Source: Roseobacter sp. MH60115 (lineage in GTDB: Bacteria > Pseudomonadota > Alphaproteobacteria > Rhodobacterales > Rhodobacteraceae). From it: DNA of 64,000 nucleotides. Where the stretch lies: the NCBI RefSeq assembly GCF_015644665.1, contig NZ_JADOBQ010000002.1, positions 890,931-954,930 of the forward strand, in the 5' to 3' direction. The notes beneath the pieces were generated by a model. The model was not told where the DNA came from, did not search any database, and saw only the letters and a list, made by a program, of their open reading frames with translations. A program made the translations under genes and the position numbers. Within the stretch, counting starts at the first letter, position 1; each line of letters begins with the position of its first letter. This document shows positions 56,839 through 64,000 of this stretch, piece after piece.

Positions 56839-56868
56839 CCCACCCGGCGATCTGCATCACCGGGTGGG
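56839..56868 (-). terminator. GC-rich hairpin between bufA1 and bufB
   Basis: CCCACCCGG and CCGGGTGGG form a perfect 9-bp stem with a 12-base loop, about 20 bases after the precursor stop and 45 before bufB. No T-tract follows, so it is more likely an mRNA-stabilising or partial-termination element than a full terminator. Confidence 0.6.
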
Positions 56869-56887
56869 ATCAATTTCGTGTGCATGC

Positions 56888-57190
56888 TTATGCAGGCAGA
56901 TCGCGGCTCAGCTCTTCCAGCGAACCTTGGCGCGGTGTGCCGTCTGCCAGGTCGGGCAGTTCGATTTCAGCGCATGTGCCAGCATCGACCAGCGTCCAGG
57001 CGTTGCCTTGGTAATCAACGGTGGAGGTGCCCGCGCAGGTTGTGCCGGGGCCGGCCGCGCAGTCATTGGCACCTGCCAGCGAAACGCCGTAGCATTTTTC
57101 CTTCGCAGCCGCTTCGGCTGTTGTCACCTGTGCAGTCAGGGCAGCAGCGACAGCACCGGCAATTGCGACTGTTTTCATTGTGTTGGACAT
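56888..57190 (-). CDS. bufA1: bufferin-type RiPP precursor (DUF2282)
   Basis: 100 residues. A Sec signal peptide ([20 protein letters not shown] region, cut near AEA-AAK, residues ~24-28) precedes the conserved core [15 protein letters not shown] and GTTCAG. The four cysteines are at 33, 44, 52 and 73. Bufferins are periplasmic copper-buffering peptides whose cysteines are modified in the cytosol before export. The tail after Cys73 (27 residues) is acidic and ends [11 protein letters not shown]. It heads bufA1-bufB-bufC-doxX. Confidence 0.88.
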   Translation of the reverse strand: MSNTMKTVAIAGAVAAALTAQVTTAEAAAKEKCYGVSLAGANDCAAGPGTTCAGTSTVDYQGNAWTLVDAGTCAEIELPDLADGTPRQGSLEELSRDLPA

Positions 57191-57323
57191 GATTTCATTC
57201 CCTTTTTGAGGACCATCGCGGTCAATGATAGGGCAAAATCTAGACGTTGGGAAACGGACTTTCCACTCACGAGGTCGTGCCTCACGCAGCCGTCAGAAGA
57301 CGTTGGGTAGACAGTGGCAAAAA

Positions 57324-57348
57324 CACGCCATTCTTCACGGAATGTTAC
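57324..57348 (-). promoter_or_regulatory. candidate ECF-sigma promoter of the bufferin operon
   Basis: Read leftwards, GTAAC (57348-57344) is followed by 16 bases and CGTG (57327-57324), an ECF-type -35/-10 pair. A TATCAT hexamer nearer the gene could serve a housekeeping promoter instead. CCCAACGTCT (minus strand) occurs twice in the leader, at 57307-57298 and 57251-57242. Confidence 0.35.
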
Positions 57349-57389
57349 AAAATCGGTCCCCGCGGGCAGCTGTGCGGCATGCGGGGGCC
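57349..57389 (-). terminator. thrS terminator
   Basis: Read leftwards, GGCCCCCGC and GCGGGGACC (57389-57381 with 57363-57355) form a 9-bp stem with one wobble and a 17-base loop, then GATTTTG. It lies just after the thrS stop. Confidence 0.6.
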
Positions 57390-57396
57390 GGAATTG

Positions 57397-59355
57397 TTAC
57401 AAAAGATCAGGCGGCGTTGCTTCGCGCGCCAGTGTTTGTGTCAGGCTGTCCAGCGCTTCGACGCTTGTGCGTTTTTCGCCCAGACGCCGGAGGGTCACAG
57501 TGCGTTCTTCGACCTCGCGGGCGCCGACGGCGAGGATAACCGGCACCTTGCCCACGGAGTGTTCGCGGACCTTGTAGTTGATCTTCTCGTTGCGCACATC
57601 GGCTTCGGCGCGGACACCGGCAGCCTTCAAAGTCGCAACAACCTCATGCACATAGTCATCGGCGTCGGAGATGATCGAGGCGACGACGACCTGACGCGGT
57701 GCGAGCCAGAACGGCAGTTTGCCCGCCGAATTCTCAATCAGGATGCCGATGAAGCGCTCGAACGACCCTAGGCAGGCGCGGTGCAGCATGTAGGGTCGAT
57801 GTTTCGCGCCGTCTTCACCTACGTAGGTGGCGCTCAGACGCTCGGGCAGGTTGGGGTCCACCTGGAAGGTGCCGCACTGCCACTCCCGACCAATCGCGTC
57901 GGTCAGTTTGAAGTCCAGTTTCGGCCCGTAGAACGCGCCCTCTCCTTCGTCGAGGGTATAGGGATGTCCGGTTGCCTTGATCGCGTTTTCCAGCGCGGCC
58001 TCGACGTGATCCCAGCTCTCCTCGGACCCCACGCGCTTTTCAGGCCGGGTGGCGAACATGATCTCGAAGCTTTCGAACCCCAGATCCTTGTAGACCGACG
58101 ACAGGTAGGTGATGAACGCCGCGCATTCCGCCTCGATCTGGTCTTCACGGCAGAAGATATGGCCATCGTCCTGGGTAAAACCGCGCACCCGCATGATCCC
58201 GTGCAGCGCGCCAGACGGCTCATAGCGATTGCATGAGCCGAATTCGGCCATGCGCAGCGGCAGATCGCGATAGGATTTCAGGCCCTGGTTGAAGATCTGC
58301 ACGTGGCAGGGGCAGTTCATCGGTTTCAGCGCGTTGATCGCCTTTTCCCGCGCGTGCTCCTCGTCGACCTCGACGATGAACATATGCTCCTGATACTTGT
58401 CCCAGTGGCCAGACGCCTCCCAGAGCTTGCGGTCCACGACCTGTGGGGTGTTCACCTCCTGATAGCCTGCCGCGCGCTGTTTGCGGCGCATGTAGTCCTG
58501 CAGGGTGGTGTAGATCGACCAGCCGTTTGCGTGCCAGAAGACCTGTCCCGGCGCCTCTTCCTGCATGTGAAAGAGATCCATCTCGCGACCCAGCTTGCGG
58601 TGGTCACGCTTGGCGGCTTCCTCCAGCATGTTGAGATGCGCCCGCAGCTTTTCCTTGCCGGTGAAAGCCACGCCGTAGATACGTTGCAGCATCGCGCGGT
58701 CGCTGTCGCCGCGCCAGTAGGCCCCGGCGATGGACATCAGCTTGAAGGCGTCGCCGGGCACCTGCCCGGTATGCTGCAGGTGCGGCCCCCGGCAAAGATC
58801 CTGCCAGTCACCGTGCCAATACATGCGCAGCGGCTCGTCCCCCGGAATGGCGTCGATGAGTTCCACCTTGTAAGGCTCGCCCGCCTCTTCGTAATGCTTG
58901 ATCGCGCGTGCGCGGTCCCAGACCTCGGTGCGGACGGGATCACGCTTGTTGATGATGTCCTTCATCTTCTTTTCGATGAGGCCCAGGTCTTCCGGTGTGA
59001 ACGGTTCAGCCCGATCAAAATCATAGTACCAGCCATCCTTGATCACCGGGCCGATGGTGACCTGGGTGTCGGGCCAGATTTCCTGCACGGCGCGGGCCAT
59101 GATATGCGCCAGATCGTGGCGCACCAGCTCGTTGGCCTGCTCTTCGTCCGCCATGGTGTGAATGGCGATCTCGGCGTCCTCTTCGATGGGCCAGGCGAGA
59201 TCGTAGTGCACCCCGTTCACGGTGGCGGAGATCGCCTTTTTGCGCAGCGAGGTGGAGATGCTGGCGGCCACATCGCCTGCGGTGACGCCCGCCTCGAAGC
59301 TGCGCGCATTGCCATCGGGAAAGGTGAGAGAGATTGCGTTGTCTTTGGGAGCCAT
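57397..59355 (-). CDS. thrS: threonyl-tRNA synthetase
   Basis: 652 residues from ATG 59355, close to the 642 of E. coli. A TGS domain (residues ~1-65), the editing domain with [16 protein letters not shown] and the His/Cys zinc-like site, then the class II catalytic core containing [10 protein letters not shown] and the motif 2 loop ([15 protein letters not shown]) and motif 3 ([18 protein letters not shown]), and an anticodon-binding domain. The frame is open to 59742, but that extension lacks family similarity. Confidence 0.97.
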   Translation of the reverse strand: MAPKDNAISLTFPDGNARSFEAGVTAGDVAASISTSLRKKAISATVNGVHYDLAWPIEEDAEIAIHTMADEEQANELVRHDLAHIMARAVQEIWPDTQVTIGPVIKDGWYYDFDRAEPFTPEDLGLIEKKMKDIINKRDPVRTEVWDRARAIKHYEEAGEPYKVELIDAIPGDEPLRMYWHGDWQDLCRGPHLQHTGQVPGDAFKLMSIAGAYWRGDSDRAMLQRIYGVAFTGKEKLRAHLNMLEEAAKRDHRKLGREMDLFHMQEEAPGQVFWHANGWSIYTTLQDYMRRKQRAAGYQEVNTPQVVDRKLWEASGHWDKYQEHMFIVEVDEEHAREKAINALKPMNCPCHVQIFNQGLKSYRDLPLRMAEFGSCNRYEPSGALHGIMRVRGFTQDDGHIFCREDQIEAECAAFITYLSSVYKDLGFESFEIMFATRPEKRVGSEESWDHVEAALENAIKATGHPYTLDEGEGAFYGPKLDFKLTDAIGREWQCGTFQVDPNLPERLSATYVGEDGAKHRPYMLHRACLGSFERFIGILIENSAGKLPFWLAPRQVVVASIISDADDYVHEVVATLKAAGVRAEADVRNEKINYKVREHSVGKVPVILAVGAREVEERTVTLRRLGEKRTSVEALDSLTQTLAREATPPDLL

Positions 59356-59479
59356 CTGCTGGCACTCCTCGTCGGTTTGGCGCCTACGAGACGCCCGGTT
59401 GCGGGTTATGTGAGCGTGCTGATGACGCCTGGGGGCAGATGTGTCAAGCAGCGCTATCCAATGTATACCCAAGAATACG

Positions 59480-59507
59480 TTGACTGCGACATCTCGTATG
59501 CTAAATC
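59480..59507 (+). promoter_or_regulatory. candidate promoter of the small gene at 59548
   Basis: TTGACT (59480-59485) and TAAATC (59502-59507) are 16 bases apart in a locally AT-rich stretch 40 bases before the start codon. Confidence 0.4.
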
Positions 59508-59547
59508 CGACATGTACCCAAATGGTAAAATGACCGGAAGGACCGTC

Positions 59548-59793
59548 ATGCCGCGCTATAACCGCACATTCGAATTGAGCATCCATGATGTCGATCTGAT
59601 CGAAGAATCTCTGCGGGCCCGTGGTCGGGAATTGTGCCGGATGCGCCGTGCTTTGTCGGAGGAAAATCCTGCGGATCTGCAGTCGATCACCGTCATCGAA
59701 GCGGATCAGCGGGAAAATGAAGAACTGCTTGGGCGTCTCCACAACCAGAAGATTTTTTACCGCCCCGGCGCCGCCCCCTACGTTAGTGGGTAA
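59548..59793 (+). CDS. small conserved hypothetical protein
   Basis: 81 residues from ATG 59548, preceded by GGAAGGA. It is charged and helical: [23 protein letters not shown], then two helices rich in Arg and Glu and a Tyr-Pro-Gly end. No family known to me. The ATG at 59530 is in frame but has no ribosome site. A recognisable promoter lies in front. Confidence 0.65.
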   Translation: MPRYNRTFELSIHDVDLIEESLRARGRELCRMRRALSEENPADLQSITVIEADQRENEELLGRLHNQKIFYRPGAAPYVSG

Positions 59794-59814
59794 CCGCGCC
59801 GAAGACGGTTGCAG

Positions 59815-60228
59815 TCAGGCCGTGTAGGCCGCGTATGCCATCAGCAGACAACAGATCCAGCCCGCGGTGAAGATGATGGGGCGCAGGGGAAGCCTTGCGA
59901 GACCTGAAATCATGCCCACCGCATGGGCGACCCGCAGCCAGAAGAACGCGATGGCTGTCCAGTAAGTCAGCGTCGAGTATCCGCCCAGACGGTCAATCAC
60001 CAGCACCAGGATGGCAAAGGGCAGCAACTGCTCCAGCAGGTTCAGATGCGCGCGGTAAGCCCGGTGCACCCAGGGCCGCAATTGCGTCAGATCACCGGGG
60101 CGAGTGAAGTTATCCGCCGGATGCGGGTCCGTGTTCACGCCGACGATGTAAGGGATCCAGAGGGAGGCTGCGAAAATGCAGAGCATGATCAGCACGCCCA
60201 TTTCAGTAGGAAGTGTTCCGGCCTGCAT
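59815..60228 (-). CDS. MAPEG-family membrane protein
   Basis: 137 residues with four membrane helices. The pattern RAYRAHLNLLEQLLPFAILVL (Asn-Glu pair in helix 2) and FFWLRVAHAVGMISG is typical of bacterial MAPEG proteins, relatives of microsomal glutathione transferases. The substrate is unknown. It lies 3 bases downstream of the ArsR-SRPBCC gene and is therefore in its operon. Confidence 0.88.
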   Translation of the reverse strand: MQAGTLPTEMGVLIMLCIFAASLWIPYIVGVNTDPHPADNFTRPGDLTQLRPWVHRAYRAHLNLLEQLLPFAILVLVIDRLGGYSTLTYWTAIAFFWLRVAHAVGMISGLARLPLRPIIFTAGWICCLLMAYAAYTA

Positions 60229-60231
60229 CGC

Positions 60232-60990
60232 TCACCCCTCCGCTTCTGCGTGCGAAAAGCGCACCGATTGCCCGGTCTCCAGCCATGTTTTCAGGCCAGC
60301 GAGGGTGCGGTGCCAGCCATCTGCCACGCCTTCCTGACCGGCGGGAATGTCATAATGCTCAAGCGTGAGCATGCAGTTTTCACCCTGCGGTTCAATCAGA
60401 TAGACAAAACGCGAATGCTCCAGCGGCACATCCGGTCCGGCCCAATGCGGCTCAAACGTGCTCTCAATCCGGGTTTTGGGGGTCAGCTTGGTCTCCGTCA
60501 GGATCAGCATCGGCGTGCCGTCCTCGAATTTCAGGATCAGCTTGTTGCCCTCGCGCACGCAGCTGCCCGCCACGAAGTTATAGGCGGCATTGGCCTCGGC
60601 GTCCGTCAAAGCATGCCACAGCGCGTCCTGGGTGCAGTGAATATAGGTCTGCATCATGAAATCGGGTTTGGTCATTCTCGGTGTTCCTTCAAGTTGAGTT
60701 TTAAGATTTAGCACCGCTCGTGCCGCCGGTTGCTGGAGCAGGGGCTCCACCCAGCGGTCTATCGCTTCCTGCAGGGGCAGGGCGTTGAGGTAGTGGTATT
60801 TGAACCGGCCTTTCTTGTGGGTCACGATCAGCTTGGCCTCTTCCAGCACGCCCAGATGCTTCATCACGCCAAACCGCGACATGTCGAGCTGGCCTTGCAG
60901 ATCAAGGAGGCTCTGTCCCGGTTTGGCACGCAGGCTGTCCAGCAGCATCCGGCGCGTGGGGTCGGCCAAGGCTTTGAAAATCGAATCCAT
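60232..60990 (-). CDS. ArsR-type regulator fused to a SRPBCC (AHSA1-like) domain
   Basis: 252 residues. Residues 1-95 are an ArsR winged helix (IFKALADPTRRMLLDSLRAK, then DMSRFGVMKHLGVLEEAKLI). Residues ~105-250 are a START/AHSA1-like ligand-binding cup (MMQTYIHCTQDALWHALTDA, then TWLETGQ). No metal-site cysteines are present, so it probably senses a small hydrophobic ligand. It is likely autoregulated through the 44-bp palindrome just upstream and is divergent from the hydrolase operon. Confidence 0.88.
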   Translation of the reverse strand: MDSIFKALADPTRRMLLDSLRAKPGQSLLDLQGQLDMSRFGVMKHLGVLEEAKLIVTHKKGRFKYHYLNALPLQEAIDRWVEPLLQQPAARAVLNLKTQLEGTPRMTKPDFMMQTYIHCTQDALWHALTDAEANAAYNFVAGSCVREGNKLILKFEDGTPMLILTETKLTPKTRIESTFEPHWAGPDVPLEHSRFVYLIEPQGENCMLTLEHYDIPAGQEGVADGWHRTLAGLKTWLETGQSVRFSHAEAEG

Positions 60991-60996
60991 ATCCTC

Positions 60997-61040
60997 TTAT
61001 AGGTTACTTACTAGTCACGTGACAATATAGTAACCTATAA
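60997..61040. promoter_or_regulatory. 44-bp co-centred palindrome between divergent genes
   Basis: Outer 12-bp arms TTATAGGTTACT (60997-61008) and AGTAACCTATAA (61029-61040) are perfect. The inner palindrome GTCACGTGAC (61014-61023) shares exactly the same centre. It lies between the ArsR-SRPBCC gene and the hydrolase gene and is the likely operator for one or both. Confidence 0.75.
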
Positions 61041-61107
61041 AAAATATAAAATGGATTGCGGGCCAATGGGCTTGCGCACATGATCGCAGCCAAAAAGGAC
61101 ACTCCGA

Positions 61108-61860
61108 ATGACCTCTCCAAGCTTCTTCGATAGCCCGCAGGGCCGACGGCTTGCCTATCATCGCACACCGGGCGCAGGCCCGTGGGTCGTGTTCCTGGGC
61201 GGGCTCAAATCCGATATGGAAGGCACCAAGGCGCTGCATCTTGAAGACTGGGCGCGGCGCGAGGGCCGTGCTTTCCTTCGGTTCGACTACTCCGGGCATG
61301 GCCAGTCGTCCGGGACCTTCGAAGAGGGCGCCATCGGGGACTGGGCAGAAGATACCGCGGCCATCGTCGCGGGTCTAACGGAGGGGCCAATCATCCCGGT
61401 CGGATCTTCCATGGGGGGCTGGCAGGCGCTCTTGCTGGCGCGACAGATACCGGACCGGCTGGCGGGGCTGGTCACCATTGCGGCCGCGCCTGACTTTACG
61501 GAAGACAGCTATTGGGCCGGGTTTTCCGAGGCCCAACAGCAGCAGGTGATGGCGCAGGGCCAGGTGGAGATCCCGTCCGACTACATGGAACCCTACATCG
61601 TGACGCGGCGGATGATCGAGGACGGGCGGCGCAATCTCGTCCTGCGCGCGCCGCTTGATCTGCCGTTCCCGGTGCGCTGCCTGCAGGGCACGGCAGATAC
61701 CGCTGTCAGCACGGAAACCGCCCTCCGCCTGATGGAGCATGCGACCTGCCCCGACATGCGTCTCACGTTCGTCAAGGATGCAGACCACCGGTTTTCAGAC
61801 GGCCCGTGTCTGGGGCTGATCGAGGACGCGATTGTCGATATTTTGGATGCAACAAAATAG
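61108..61860 (+). CDS. alpha/beta hydrolase
   Basis: 250 residues, soluble. Oxyanion region FLGGLKSDMEGTKA, nucleophile elbow GSSMGG, acid in GTADTAVS and catalytic His in KDADHRFSDG. It resembles the ABHD10-like esterase/thioesterase group. It starts a three-gene run (hydrolase, VOC, unknown) and faces the ArsR-SRPBCC operator. Confidence 0.88.
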   Translation: MTSPSFFDSPQGRRLAYHRTPGAGPWVVFLGGLKSDMEGTKALHLEDWARREGRAFLRFDYSGHGQSSGTFEEGAIGDWAEDTAAIVAGLTEGPIIPVGSSMGGWQALLLARQIPDRLAGLVTIAAAPDFTEDSYWAGFSEAQQQQVMAQGQVEIPSDYMEPYIVTRRMIEDGRRNLVLRAPLDLPFPVRCLQGTADTAVSTETALRLMEHATCPDMRLTFVKDADHRFSDGPCLGLIEDAIVDILDATK

Positions 61861-61869
61861 GAGGATCAC

Positions 61870-62304
61870 ATGGACCAGCGGATCAGTCTCATCACGCTTG
61901 GCGCGCGCGACGTCGCGGCACTGGCGGCGTTCTACGACGCCTTGGGCTGGCAACGCACGCCGTCGCCGGACGGGGTGATCGCCTATGACCTGATTGGCCA
62001 GACCCTTGGGCTCTACCCGTTGGATAAGCTTGCGGAAGACATCGGTGTCCCGCTGACGGATCTTGGGTATGGCGCCAGTACCTTCGCCCACAACCTGCCC
62101 GACAAAGGCGACGTCGCCCCGCTTTTGGCGCAGGCAGAGGCTGCGGGCGCCAAAATCCTCAAGCCCGCACAGGATGTGTTCTGGGGCGGGCACCATGGCT
62201 ATTTTGCCGACCCCGAGGGCCACATCTGGGAAATCGCACATAACCCCTTTTCACCCTTGAGAGAGGACGGCGCATTTCGGTGGTTGGGCTACGGGGACGG
62301 CTGA
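61870..62304 (+). CDS. VOC-family protein
   Basis: 144 residues. Two glyoxalase-like modules: RISLITLGARDVAALAAFYD, ALGWQRTPSPDG, and the late WGGHHGYFADPEGHIWEIAHNPF signature. Such proteins include dioxygenases, lyases and resistance proteins. The metal-ligand His and Glu are present in the second module. It lies 9 bases after the hydrolase and its stop shares a base with the next start. Confidence 0.88.
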   Translation: MDQRISLITLGARDVAALAAFYDALGWQRTPSPDGVIAYDLIGQTLGLYPLDKLAEDIGVPLTDLGYGASTFAHNLPDKGDVAPLLAQAEAAGAKILKPAQDVFWGGHHGYFADPEGHIWEIAHNPFSPLREDGAFRWLGYGDG

Positions 62305-62951
62305 TGCGCAGCCCCAAATCCATGTGGAGCCTTGAAACGCTGGGCCGGGTGCGTCTGTCAAAACACTTCTACATGCGCGATTTCCTCTATTCCGAAATCA
62401 GCAATATGCATGGGGTGCCCAACGTGCCGCCCGACCCGGAGCTGACCATCGAGAATGGGCGTATGCTGTGCACCGAACTGCTGGATCCGCTGGAAGAGAC
62501 CTTTGGCCGCCTCGCCATCCGGTCGGGATACCGCTCGCCTACTTTGAACGGATACGGCAACGCGCACAAACTGAACTGCGCGGCCAACGACAACCCGATC
62601 GAATGTCACATCTGGGACATCGGCCGCGGTGACAAGGCGGTGGCGGGCACGTCGCTGGCCATCCCGTGGTTCACGGATCGCTATGAGGCGGGCCGCGACT
62701 GGCGCGATCTGGCATGGTGGATCCACGACCATCTGCCCTATTCCGAGGCGTGGTTCTTTCCAAAGCTCGCAGCCTTCAACCTTGTCTGGCGCCCGTCGCC
62801 GCTGCGCACGATTTCGAGCTACATCGCGCCAAGGGGGATGTTGCTGCGCGCCGGAGAGGAGCCGTCTGAGCCTTTGAAGGAAAGGCAGGCGCGCTATGCT
62901 GATTTTCCACCTTTTCGCAGCATAGATTTTCCCAATTGCCAGACCGAATGA
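62304..62951 (+). CDS. conserved hypothetical protein, peptidase M15-like fold suggested
   Basis: 215 residues, coupled to the VOC gene (TGATG). The middle part (RLAIRSGYRSPTLNGYGN, then HIWDIGRG) resembles the SGYRSP and HxxGxA-like context of Hedgehog/DD-peptidase (M15) folds, with Asp and His possibly available for metal. The C-terminal WWIHDHLPYSEAWFFPKLAA is aromatic and may be a binding surface. No signal peptide. Function unassigned. Confidence 0.65.
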   Translation: MRSPKSMWSLETLGRVRLSKHFYMRDFLYSEISNMHGVPNVPPDPELTIENGRMLCTELLDPLEETFGRLAIRSGYRSPTLNGYGNAHKLNCAANDNPIECHIWDIGRGDKAVAGTSLAIPWFTDRYEAGRDWRDLAWWIHDHLPYSEAWFFPKLAAFNLVWRPSPLRTISSYIAPRGMLLRAGEEPSEPLKERQARYADFPPFRSIDFPNCQTE

Positions 62952-63169
62952 CCTCGCGGCGCCTCCAAAATCCCGATTGAGTGCGGATTGCCGATCAGCT
63001 TCCAGGTGCGCTGCGCTTTGCCGAGATCAGGTGAAAGGCCGGGATTTGCCGAACACTCCCCGGATGGCCTTGTGATTGCGCATATGGCGGGTAAGACTGC
63101 CGCAAAACGACCAGTTAACAGGGCAGGATATGATCAGCACCATCACCATTGCGGATAGTGGAATGTAGG

Positions 63170-63880
63170 ATGGCTGAACCCCTGGTTCTACTGCCCGGCC
63201 TGATGTGTGACGCGCGGCTTTTTGGGCCGCAGATCGCGGCGTTGTCGTCGGATACGGCGGTGATGGTCGGCCCGATCACGCAAGGCGAACGTGTGGAAGA
63301 AATTGCCTCCGGCCTGCTGGATCAACTGCCCGGTCGGTTTGCTCTGGCGGGGCTGAGCATGGGCGGCATCGTCGCGATGGAGATCCTGCGCCGCGCGCCG
63401 GACCGGGTGACGCGCATCGCCTTGATGGACACCAACCCGCTGGCGGAAACGCCGCAGGTTGCCGCCGCGCGCGAGCCGCAGATCGTGGCCGCGCGTACGG
63501 GTCGGATGCTCGACGTGATGCGCGAGGAGATGAAGCCGAACTACCTGGCACCGGGGCCGCACCAGCAGGCGGTGCTCGATCTGGTCATGGATATGGCCGA
63601 TGCGCTGGGCCCCGAGATTTTCGTGCGGCAATCGCGAGCGCTGCAGCGGCGGCGGGATCAGCAGAGCACGCTGCGCAAATGCAAGGTCCCGGCGCTGGTG
63701 CTGTGCGGCGCGCATGATGCGCTTTGCCCGGTCAAACGGCACGAGTTCATGTCCGAACTCATCCCCTATGCGACGCTGTGCGTTTTGCCGAATTCCGGCC
63801 ATCTGCCGACGCTGGAACAGCCGGATGAGACAACGCAGGCGCTGCGCGATTGGATGGGGCTGCCATTGGTGCTGCGCTAG
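63170..63880 (+). CDS. alpha/beta hydrolase
   Basis: 236 residues from ATG 63170. LPGLMCDARLFGPQ is the oxyanion-loop region, AGLSMGGIVAME the nucleophile elbow, GAHDALCPV the acid and PNSGHLPTLEQP the histidine. Distinct from the hydrolase at 61108. The start follows GTGGA by about eight bases. The IS5-type element begins only tens of bases after its stop. Confidence 0.88.
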   Translation: MAEPLVLLPGLMCDARLFGPQIAALSSDTAVMVGPITQGERVEEIASGLLDQLPGRFALAGLSMGGIVAMEILRRAPDRVTRIALMDTNPLAETPQVAAAREPQIVAARTGRMLDVMREEMKPNYLAPGPHQQAVLDLVMDMADALGPEIFVRQSRALQRRRDQQSTLRKCKVPALVLCGAHDALCPVKRHEFMSELIPYATLCVLPNSGHLPTLEQPDETTQALRDWMGLPLVLR

Positions 63881-64000
63881 GACCAATCGACATTCAGGAT
63901 TCACAAGGGATGTGATTGTGTGATTCATAGAGGACCAGATTGAGCAGTCTGGAGATGATCACATGACCAAGCGTTACGAACTCACCACGTCGCAATGGCT
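63881..64000 (+). mobile_element. left part of an IS5-family insertion sequence (cut by window edge)
   Basis: The segment after the hydrolase stop leads into a transposase N-terminus typical of the IS5 family. The left inverted repeat cannot be fixed without the other end; it should lie within 63881-63910. The rest is beyond the window. Confidence 0.6.
63963..64000 (+). CDS. IS5-family transposase, N-terminus only
   Basis: Only 12 codons are visible (MTKRYELTTSQW). This start matches the common IS5-family N-terminus M-x-K-R-Y-E-L-T-x-x-Q-W. The catalytic DDE residues lie outside the window. Completeness unknown. Confidence 0.65.
   Translation, partial: MTKRYELTTSQW

Noticed and set aside
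59461..59530. Repeated ATGTA..CCCAA motif before the small gene at 59548 as an operator
   Set aside because: The two copies differ in length and are not symmetric; chance in an AT-rich stretch is likely.
58303..59547. Long + strand frame opposite thrS
   Set aside because: It is antisense to the threonyl-tRNA synthetase core. Only its last 81 codons (from 59548) have their own ribosome site and promoter and are kept as a gene.

Overview
This window looks like a chromosomal segment of a marine alphaproteobacterium of the Roseobacter group (Rhodobacteraceae). The indicators are the high GC content with strong G/C third-position bias, the irr-fabA-fabB-fabI block, the backbone order aroA-cmk-rpsA-ihfB-lapA-trpF-trpB, a SAM/SAH riboswitch in front of metK (a class known from Rhodobacterales), ThyX as thymidylate synthase, and VPLPA-CTERM proteins. 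I do not assign a genus. No tRNA, rRNA, CRISPR array or replication origin is visible.

Layout. 1-6.1 kb: a cut alpha/beta hydrolase and a HAD dehalogenase, a SlyD-like isomerase, the fabA-fabB-fabI fatty-acid block divergent from irr, and a PhyH-type dioxygenase. 6.1-14.9 kb: an unidentified conserved protein, miaB, an OmpA-type protein and a lipoprotein that share a small cysteine module, then phoH-ybeY-corC-lnt and riboswitch-metK. 15-29.2 kb: a response regulator, trmB, aroA-cmk, a pair of VPLPA-CTERM surface proteins inserted before rpsA, small secreted proteins and a cupin with a dyad-rich promoter, a large flavin monooxygenase-like protein, then ihfB-lapA-trpF-GNAT-trpB. 29.2-40.3 kb: DUF2237, a serine hydrolase, DUF2332, pth, rplY, an MFS transporter, an LldD-type dehydrogenase, a Tat-exported Acg-family protein with its MarR regulator behind a 40-bp palindrome, trpA, a Pmp3-like peptide and ychF. 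40.4-49.7 kb: a very large chemoreceptor next to an orphan solute-binding protein, aspC divergent from an XRE regulator and sdhE, a MarR/LdtR-like regulator, two tandem DUF1194 proteins and a glyoxalase. 49.8-54.6 kb: thyX, a low-GC glycosyltransferase that looks acquired, a P450, csp and an ArsC-like protein. 54.6-59.8 kb: a complete bufferin-type RiPP operon (precursor, DUF692 MNIO enzyme, DUF2063 partner, DoxX) next to thrS. 59.8-64 kb: MAPEG, an ArsR-SRPBCC fusion with a long co-centred operator, a hydrolase-VOC-unknown operon, another hydrolase, and the start of an IS5-family transposase at the right edge.

The most interesting system is the bufferin operon at 54638-57190 together with its control signals: a hairpin just after the precursor gene and an ECF-like promoter in front. 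The OmpA/lipoprotein module pair, the VPLPA-CTERM pair in the cmk-rpsA gap, three compact promoter-operator architectures (cupin, Acg/MarR, ArsR-SRPBCC) and the chemoreceptor/binding-protein pair also deserve a second look. All family calls come from reading motifs and overall sequence; no database search was run.
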